Positions 58,897 through 64,000 of a stretch of DNA of 64,000 bases are shown here, piece by piece. Location: the NCBI GenBank assembly GCA_965657945.1, contig CBFHPW010000008.1, forward strand, positions 1-64,000. Reading direction: 5' to 3'. Each line of letters starts with the position of its first letter. Position 1 is the stretch's first letter. Source of the stretch: CAJJDF01 sp965657945. GTDB taxonomy: Bacteria; Bacteroidota; Bacteroidia; Flavobacteriales_D; CAJJDF01. The notes under the pieces were generated by a model that saw only the letters and a program-made list of their open reading frames with translations, was not told the origin of the DNA and searched no databases. The position numbers and the translations under genes are program-made.

Positions 58897-59583
58897 TTGA
58901 AAATAAACATAGCAATAGACGGATACTCATCCTGCGGAAAAAGTACTTTGGCCAAATTACTTTCTCAAAAATTAGCTTACAATTACATCGATACGGGCGC
59001 AATGTATCGTTCGGTAACTTTGTATTTAGTAAATGAAGGATTGATTAAGGATGGTAAAATTTTCAAGGAATCCGTCATAGATTCACTCGATAAAATTGAT
59101 GTGACTTTTCAGTTTAATGTTTCCAAAAATCAATCGGACACTTATTTGAATGGGGTAAATGTAGAAGATGAGATTCGTTCTCCAGAGATTTCTTCTTTGG
59201 TAAGCGGAATTAGCCAATTGCGAGAGGTGAGACAAAAGTTAATTTCTCTTCAGCAAAAAATGGGCAAGGACAAAGGAATTGTAATGGATGGAAGAGATAT
59301 TGGCACAGCTGTGTTGCCCGATGCAGAAGTCAAGTTTTTTGTAACAGCCGATTTGGATGTACGTTCTCAAAGAAGGTACGAAGAGTTAAAATCCAAAGGT
59401 TACGAGTATTCTTTGGATAAAGTGAAAGAAAATTTACTAGAAAGAGATTACAACGATACGCACAGAGAAGAAAATCCATTGGTACAAGCAAATGATGCAA
59501 TATTGATGGATAATACAGAATTGACCATTGATGAGTTGGTAGAGAAATCTTTTCAAATTGTACAAGAAAAACTAACGAAATAG
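58897..59583 (+). CDS. cmk: Cytidylate kinase
   Basis: 228 residues from TTG 58897 (MKINIAIDGYSSCGKSTLAK); the upstream TTG at 58849 would add a hydrophobic, non-family stretch. P-loop DGYSSCGKST, YIDTGAMYRSVTLYL, GRDIGTAVLPDAEVKFFVTA, RRYEELKSKG and NPLVQANDAILMDNTELTID. Phosphorylates CMP/dCMP. TTACTTTG (58872-58879) is a weak -7 box. Followed by apbE after 8 nt. Confidence 0.95.
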   Translation: MKINIAIDGYSSCGKSTLAKLLSQKLAYNYIDTGAMYRSVTLYLVNEGLIKDGKIFKESVIDSLDKIDVTFQFNVSKNQSDTYLNGVNVEDEIRSPEISSLVSGISQLREVRQKLISLQQKMGKDKGIVMDGRDIGTAVLPDAEVKFFVTADLDVRSQRRYEELKSKGYEYSLDKVKENLLERDYNDTHREENPLVQANDAILMDNTELTIDELVEKSFQIVQEKLTK

Positions 59584-59591
59584 CGGGAAGG

Positions 59592-60599
59592 ATGAAAAGA
59601 GAGAACTGGATATTTTTAGTAGGATTTTTAACCGTTTTGTCTTGTCAAACACCCATAGAAAATAGCTATATTGAGTTAGTTGGACAAGCTCAAGGAACCA
59701 CTTTTTATATTGCTTATTTTGATTCCAATTCTGTAGATTTTACGAATGATCTACAATCAATTTTAGAAAACTTTGATCAGGAAGTTTCTACTTATAAACC
59801 TCGGTCCATAATCAATCAGTTTAACGACAATATTCTGGATACAGTATGGAAAAAGAAATTTCCTTATTTATACCATTCTTTTGCGCTTTCTGCCGAGGTA
59901 AAATCAAATACTAACGGCTATTTTGATGCAGGTATTTATCCCATCATTCAAGTTATTAAAACCACTGATAGTTTATTGAGTAAAGGAAATAAGCTGCTAG
60001 ATTCAGTAGTACAAATCAACAGAGATTTTGTGGTTACCGATGAGTTTGTGACCAAGTTAGATAAGCGCAGTCAATTTAATTTTAATGCCATTGCTCAAGG
60101 ATATTCGGTGGATCTATTAGCAGATTTTTTTGATAAAAAAGGAGTTGCGCATTACATGGTAGAAATTGGTGGAGAACTAAGAGTAAAAGGGAAAAACAAG
60201 CACAATAAACTCTGGACGATTTCATTGGAATCACCAAACTCAACAGCAGATAATCGTGCAATTCAAGAAATGATAGCTGTTGACAATCAGTCTGTTGTGA
60301 CTTCCGGAAGCTACAGAAAGTTCAAAGAAATAAAGGGCAAGAAATACTCTCACGCAATCAACCCATTTACTGGTCAAGGCGTTACTCATTCATTACTCAG
60401 CGTAACCGTTGTTCAGCAAGATGCTGCAATAGCTGACGGTTTGGCAACGGCATTTCTTGTAATGGGCAAAGAGAAAACTATTCAGTTTTTGGAACAGAAT
60501 AATTTGTATCAAGTTTCACTCTTGTTCATTGAGTCCAACCAAAAAGGAGAATTTGAAAGTTCCTTTTATGGAGGATTTGAGGAGTTATTGTTAAACTGA
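59592..60599 (+). CDS. apbE: FAD:protein FMN transferase (ApbE), lipoprotein
   Basis: 335 residues. MKRENWIFLVGFLTVLSCQT is a lipoprotein signal (lipobox VLSC). GQAQGTTFYIAYF, YKPRSIINQFNDN, GYFDAGIYPII, FNFNAIAQGYSVDLLADFF, VEIGGELRVKGKN and KYSHAINPFTGQG match ApbE, including the FAD/Mg sites. It attaches FMN to Thr of flavoproteins such as NqrB/C outside the cytoplasm. Convergent with the next gene, stops 4 nt apart. Confidence 0.95.
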   Translation: MKRENWIFLVGFLTVLSCQTPIENSYIELVGQAQGTTFYIAYFDSNSVDFTNDLQSILENFDQEVSTYKPRSIINQFNDNILDTVWKKKFPYLYHSFALSAEVKSNTNGYFDAGIYPIIQVIKTTDSLLSKGNKLLDSVVQINRDFVVTDEFVTKLDKRSQFNFNAIAQGYSVDLLADFFDKKGVAHYMVEIGGELRVKGKNKHNKLWTISLESPNSTADNRAIQEMIAVDNQSVVTSGSYRKFKEIKGKKYSHAINPFTGQGVTHSLLSVTVVQQDAAIADGLATAFLVMGKEKTIQFLEQNNLYQVSLLFIESNQKGEFESSFYGGFEELLLN

Positions 60600-60603
60600 C
60601 AGC

Positions 60604-61101
60604 TTATTCCAAATGAGCAGAGAATTCGTTGTTTTGGAATTCTACTTCGATGTGGTTTTCGATTGTTGTAGATAAAGTAAGCCCAGCATAATCAGCTTTT
60701 ATTGGGAATAATCTATGTCTTCGGTCTATCAAGACAACGGTCCGCATTTTTTTTACATCATGACGCAAAATAACATGGCTGGCATTCATCAAAGTTTCTC
60801 CCGTATTCAGAACATCATCTACTAAAATCACTACCTTATCTTTTGGTATGTCAAGTTTCGTTCTACTTGTCAAACATTCAATAGAATTCTTTTTATCAAA
60901 TGTAAGTTCTAATAAATGAAACGTGTTTGTGCTTACTTTTCGTAAATTCTCAACCAAATGTTTGGCCAGGATAAAACCTTTATTAGCAATTCCTACAATG
61001 TATAATTCTTGTTCTTCCAAATTGTCTTCGATTATTTGAAAAGCAATTCGATCAATTTTTTGAATGATTTTTGAATGAGATAAAATATCTGAAGGAACCA
61101 T
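60604..61101 (-). CDS. PRT-type phosphoribosyltransferase (PyrR-like)
   Basis: 165 residues. The PRPP loop reads VVILVDDVLNTGETLMNASH (DDVLNTGxT), preceded by ELYIVGIANKGFILAKHLVE and followed by VVLIDRRHRLFPIKADYAGL. The size and order match PyrR/Hpt-type type I PRTases. PyrR-like copies can act as uracil phosphoribosyltransferases or pyrimidine regulators; no attenuator or pyr genes are near. Last gene of the MFS-methyltransferase unit (gap 5 nt). Confidence 0.85.
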   Translation of the reverse strand: MVPSDILSHSKIIQKIDRIAFQIIEDNLEEQELYIVGIANKGFILAKHLVENLRKVSTNTFHLLELTFDKKNSIECLTSRTKLDIPKDKVVILVDDVLNTGETLMNASHVILRHDVKKMRTVVLIDRRHRLFPIKADYAGLTLSTTIENHIEVEFQNNEFSAHLE

Positions 61102-61106
61102 AAAGT

Positions 61107-61694
61107 TTACTTTTTGATAAAATTAATAAAAACTTCTTTACCTGCTCTAGGATGAATTGAATTATGGGCACTATCCATATATTTTATTGCAAATTTAGAA
61201 GAAAACAAAGCGTTGTATTCCGCTTTGTTTCCGCCAAAAGGTGGATGCTCAGTATTGAGAGGAGCATCAAAAAGAAGTCCTACGATTTTCCCTTTTTCCT
61301 TGAGAATATCATGCATTTTATGAACGTATTGCGGCCTTAATTTTGGGTCAAGTGCACAAAAAAATGTTTGTTCTACAATTAAATCGTACGTATCATTATG
61401 TTGAAAAAAGTCTTGATGAAGTAATTGAGAATCCGGAAAATTTGGAACTCGTTTTTTTAGGTTCTTCAGAGGTGCCTCGGAGATATCTATAACCGTAACA
61501 TTGCGAAAACCATTCAAGAAAAGGTATTCGGCTTCATGGCTGTTTCCCCCGCCAGGTATCAGAATTTTTAAGTCTTTGTTCGTTACTTGATCAAAGTAAG
61601 ATTTAATCGGTGGCGAGACTTGGTTTAGGTCCCATCCAGTTTCGTTGTTGGAATATTTAGCATCCCAAAAATCTTTGTTAATCGGTGTTTCCAT
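61107..61694 (-). CDS. TPMT-type SAM-dependent methyltransferase
   Basis: 195 residues: DFWDAKYSNNETGWDLNQVS (WDxxWxxxxTGWD signature of the thiopurine/thiol methyltransferase family), KILIPGGGNSHEAEYLFLNG (motif I), VTVIDISEAPL, then VEQTFFCALDP and PFGGNKAEYN. Members methylate thiols, tellurite or hydrogen sulfide. It overlaps the MFS stop by 17 nt, so the transporter and this enzyme are translated together, which fits detoxification of a small toxic compound, though that link is inference. Confidence 0.92.
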   Translation of the reverse strand: METPINKDFWDAKYSNNETGWDLNQVSPPIKSYFDQVTNKDLKILIPGGGNSHEAEYLFLNGFRNVTVIDISEAPLKNLKKRVPNFPDSQLLHQDFFQHNDTYDLIVEQTFFCALDPKLRPQYVHKMHDILKEKGKIVGLLFDAPLNTEHPPFGGNKAEYNALFSSKFAIKYMDSAHNSIHPRAGKEVFINFIKK

Positions 61695-62946
61695 TTGCCT
61701 TTATTTTCTTAAGTAATTGGTAAGTTAGCAGTACACCTGTAAGCGGAATTAAAGCTAACAGGATATACATGTTGTAGGAGATTAGACCAAAAATTGCCGC
61801 GGCAATTACCGGAAAAATGGCATTGGAGATAGAAGTGATAGATTCACTAATTCCCATTAACTCTCCCAACTTGTCTTTTTCTGCGTGTTGAGAAATAAGT
61901 GAATTGAAAACCGGCATGCTCAGCGAAATTCCTAGATTTAGAATGTAATAAAGGACTAAGTAAATCCATAATACATCGGTCAAGGTGATCGCAATAAATC
62001 CAAGAAACATAAGACCAAATCCTAGTCGCAATGTTTTTAATTCACCAAATCTTACTACGATTTTCTTGTACATAAATGCCTGATTAAACCCAAGAAATAC
62101 TCCAGCCACAAGCATGAAAAATCCAACTCCTTTTTCGTCAAACGAAAACAAATCGATAACGAACAGAACGATAGTTGAGATATAAAACGCCATTGTAGCA
62201 CTCATTAATACTTTTAGCACCAACACTTGCTTTACAATGTCTTTTGGGTTCAGTGAATTAACTCTTTTTACTAGGTTAAATGATTTTACGAAATTATGTT
62301 TTACATACGGTCTTCTCTCAGTTTCTGGAAGAGATTCTTTTAAAAAGAACACGATTGAAAACATGGCAATGAGCGAGACAATCGCTGCGGTAATAACAGT
62401 TCCAAGATATCCGATTGAGTAACTAGCTGTGATTCCACCGATGGCTGGCCCAATCACAAAAGCGATTCCAGAAATTCCGCCCAAAGTACCAAAGATTGTT
62501 TTTTTCTCTTGGATACTAGTTATGTCAGAAATGTAGGCATTTGTAACCGAAATGTTTCCACCTGTTAACCCATCGGTAATTCTTGCAGTTCCAATAATAA
62601 GTAGCGGTAAAGACAAATAAAAAGCTTGCCCCATAAAACTAAAGTCCCAAAAATCCAGTGTTTGATAGGGAATGAAATAAGCGATTCCAATTATGATCCA
62701 GCTAAGGAAAGTCCCAAACTGAGAGATGAGTAAGATTTGTTTTCTGCCTTTTGAGTCAGATAATTTACCCAAAAATGGGGAACCAATAAACTGAAAAAAA
62801 GAATAGGTAGATAATAATAACCCGTAAATATATTCAGGAGCATTTGCTTCTTTTACGATAAAAGGCAAAACAGGAATCATGATACTGTAGCCTATCACAT
62901 TCACAAAGGTAAGTAAGTAAGCAGGCAGTATTTTAAGATTTTTCAA
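61678..62946 (-). CDS. MFS drug/metabolite efflux transporter, TetA-like
   Basis: 422 residues from TTG 62946 (MKNLKILPAYLLTFVNVIGY), chosen because a TACTTTTG box lies 27 nt upstream; a longer frame to 63054 would overlap the divergent cyclophilin gene. Twelve membrane segments. The A-like motif between TM2 and TM3 is GKLSDSKGRKQILLISQFGT and GGNISVTNAYISDIT is typical of the Tet/TCR group. Substrate unknown. First of the MFS-TPMT-PRT operon. Confidence 0.9.
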   Translation of the reverse strand: MKNLKILPAYLLTFVNVIGYSIMIPVLPFIVKEANAPEYIYGLLLSTYSFFQFIGSPFLGKLSDSKGRKQILLISQFGTFLSWIIIGIAYFIPYQTLDFWDFSFMGQAFYLSLPLLIIGTARITDGLTGGNISVTNAYISDITSIQEKKTIFGTLGGISGIAFVIGPAIGGITASYSIGYLGTVITAAIVSLIAMFSIVFFLKESLPETERRPYVKHNFVKSFNLVKRVNSLNPKDIVKQVLVLKVLMSATMAFYISTIVLFVIDLFSFDEKGVGFFMLVAGVFLGFNQAFMYKKIVVRFGELKTLRLGFGLMFLGFIAITLTDVLWIYLVLYYILNLGISLSMPVFNSLISQHAEKDKLGELMGISESITSISNAIFPVIAAAIFGLISYNMYILLALIPLTGVLLTYQLLKKIKANGNTD

Positions 62947-62972
62947 AATAAGGGTTTCAATTTTTGTTGGGA

Positions 62973-62980
62973 CAAAAGTA
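62973..62980 (-). promoter_or_regulatory. -7 box TACTTTTG of the MFS operon
   Basis: TACTTTTG on the minus strand 26 nt before TTG 62946. It lies inside the 90-bp divergent region shared with the cyclophilin promoter. Confidence 0.5.
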
Positions 62981-63003
62981 CCATAAATTTGAGGAATAAA
63001 AAT

Positions 63004-63011
63004 GTATCTTT
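63004..63011 (+). promoter_or_regulatory. -7 box TATCTTTG of the cyclophilin gene
   Basis: TATCTTTG 21 nt before ATG 63033. It rules out the in-frame ATG at 63012, which would fall at or before the transcription start. Confidence 0.55.
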
Positions 63012-63032
63012 GTGGGAAACAAATACCATATA

Positions 63033-63557
63033 ATGGAAAACGGAATATATACAAAGATTAACACTTCAAAAGGAAGTATCACCCTAAAAATGGAGCACGA
63101 AAAAACTCCAATGACAGTAGCAAACTTTATTGGTTTAGCAGAAGGAAACATAGAAAACGATAAAAAGGCTCCTGGAGAACCTTATTACAATGGATTGAAA
63201 TTTCATAGAGTCATTCCGGATTTTATGATTCAGGGAGGTTGCCCGAATGGAACTGGAGCTGGAGGACCGGGATACGATTTCAAAGATGAATTCCATCCAG
63301 ACCTTAAGCACGATAAGCCGGGTATTTTGTCAATGGCAAATGCGGGACCAAGGACAAATGGTAGTCAGTTTTTTATTACTCATGTTGCAACTCCTTGGTT
63401 GGATGGAAATCACACTGTATTTGGTGAAGTAATTGAGGGTCAAGATATTGTGGACGATATTCGTGGAGGAGATCTTATTGAATCTGTGGAGATTATTAGA
63501 GTAGGTGAAGAGGCTGAAAAATTTGATGCCGCAGCAGTTTTTAACTCAGTGAAGTAA
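63033..63557 (+). CDS. Peptidyl-prolyl cis-trans isomerase, cyclophilin type
   Basis: 174 residues from ATG 63033. Active-site residues are in YNGLKFHRVIPDFMIQGGCP (FHRVI, Arg), GILSMANAGPRTNGSQFFIT (Q, F) and TPWLDGNHTVFGEV (W, H). No signal peptide, so a cytoplasmic PpiB-type enzyme assisting folding. It precedes the DUF4159 gene by 12 nt, likely as an operon. Confidence 0.95.
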   Translation: MENGIYTKINTSKGSITLKMEHEKTPMTVANFIGLAEGNIENDKKAPGEPYYNGLKFHRVIPDFMIQGGCPNGTGAGGPGYDFKDEFHPDLKHDKPGILSMANAGPRTNGSQFFITHVATPWLDGNHTVFGEVIEGQDIVDDIRGGDLIESVEIIRVGEEAEKFDAAAVFNSVK

Positions 63558-63569
63558 CCAATATACAAG

Positions 63570-64000
63570 ATGAAAACCATTAAATTTATTTTCGGAGTTT
63601 GTGTGATTGGAAGTATTTTATCTTTCGGTGTGGCTAAGTCTTCGTATAAATTTGCGGTTTTGAAATACAATGGAGGAGGAGATTGGTACGCCAATCCCAC
63701 TTCTCTTCCTAATCTTGTTTCGTTCTGCAACAATGAATTATCCATGAATATAGATTCGCAAGTAGATGAAGTTGCCGTGGGAACTCCAGATTTATACAAT
63801 TATCCTTTTGTTCATATGACAGGACATGGAAATGTTGTATTCAATGAAAGTGAGGCAGAAAATTTACGAAATTACTTGCTGGGAGGAGGCTTTCTTCATA
63901 TTGACGACAACTACGGAATGGATAAATTTATTCGTACCGAATTAAAAAAAGTATTCCCAAACAAAGACTTAATCGAATTACCTTTTTCTCATCCTATTTA
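63570..64000 (+). CDS. DUF4159-family secreted protein (C-terminus beyond window)
   Basis: 143 codons are visible and the frame is open at the end of the window. Signal peptide to about residue 22 (LSFGVAKS). FAVLKYNGGGDWYANPTSLP, then FVHMTGHGNVVFNESEAENL and LLGGGFLHIDDNYGMDKFIR are the DUF4159 signature; DDNYG resembles the DxxxG turn of glutamine-amidotransferase-like folds. Family members have no established function. The remaining part (usually about 80 residues) lies outside the window. Confidence 0.9.
   Translation, partial: MKTIKFIFGVCVIGSILSFGVAKSSYKFAVLKYNGGGDWYANPTSLPNLVSFCNNELSMNIDSQVDEVAVGTPDLYNYPFVHMTGHGNVVFNESEAENLRNYLLGGGFLHIDDNYGMDKFIRTELKKVFPNKDLIELPFSHPI

Noticed and set aside
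63012..63032. Earlier ATG for the cyclophilin gene
   Set aside because: It lies directly at the TATCTTTG box (63004-63011), before or at the predicted transcription start.

Overview
The window looks like a chromosomal segment of a Bacteroidota bacterium, most likely Flavobacteriales. It is AT-rich and has almost no Shine-Dalgarno sequences. Its promoters carry the Bacteroidota -7 box TAnnTTTG, in the clearest case as TTTG-N19-TATCTTTG ahead of a tRNA. Lineage-typical families are present: an S46 dipeptidyl-peptidase, a GH3/beta-lactamase fusion, DUF4249, DUF4159, a PorV/PorQ-like barrel and a CarboxypepD_reg-type TonB receptor. I cannot name the genus. Starts were moved downstream of many longest-ORF starts where the family N-terminus or a promoter box demanded it.

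Layout. 1-3.6 kb is the only accessory-looking part: a cohesin/PKD secreted protein cut by the window edge, an IS6-family relic, a secreted glycine-rich protein, an intact 790-bp IS6-family element with 19-bp inverted repeats, and tRNA-Arg(UCU). 3.7-9.2 kb (minus) holds a heptose gene pair (hddC-gmhB fusion and gmhA), a large GH3/beta-lactamase protein and a small secreted protein. 9.2-12.4 kb (minus) is rodA-mrdA for cell elongation. 12.5-16.2 kb (plus) is trkA-trkH and a methyltransferase, followed by a 670-bp stretch of dispersed repeats and coding relics. 16.9-22 kb holds a monooxygenase-like gene, a SAM hydrolase, a frameshifted phoH, radC, clpX and an orphan promoter-terminator pair that looks like a small RNA gene. 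22-31 kb holds ribD, a DMT transporter, an IMPACT protein, a DEAD helicase, a glycosyltransferase, an outer-membrane barrel and a DPP7-type peptidase. 31-34 kb is small housekeeping genes.

34.2-38.1 kb (minus) is a metal-uptake operon: a DtxR/IdeR-type regulator, a ZIP transporter and a TonB receptor, with a near-perfect palindrome upstream. 38.3-47.2 kb holds dnaB, ddl, an ftsE-SDR-miaA-alkB operon and rplU-rpmA. 47.4-50.3 kb is an AraC-pirin-nitroreductase group plus two very small genes. 50.4-54.6 kb is truA and a split transketolase whose two subunit genes are separated by a secreted von Willebrand factor A gene. 54.7-64 kb holds two envelope proteins, a B12-binding radical SAM protein with an unusual cysteine spacing, cmk-apbE, an MFS-methyltransferase-phosphoribosyltransferase operon, a cyclophilin, and a DUF4159 protein cut by the window end.

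I found no CRISPR array, prophage, recognised anti-phage system or biosynthetic cluster. The points most worth a second look are the ECF-type promoter plus terminator at 21.86-21.98 kb, the repeated exact 4-nt distance from the -7 box to ATG (leaderless mRNAs), the one-base lesion in phoH, the vWA gene inside the transketolase pair, the metal-regulator operator, and the CX4CX2C radical SAM protein.
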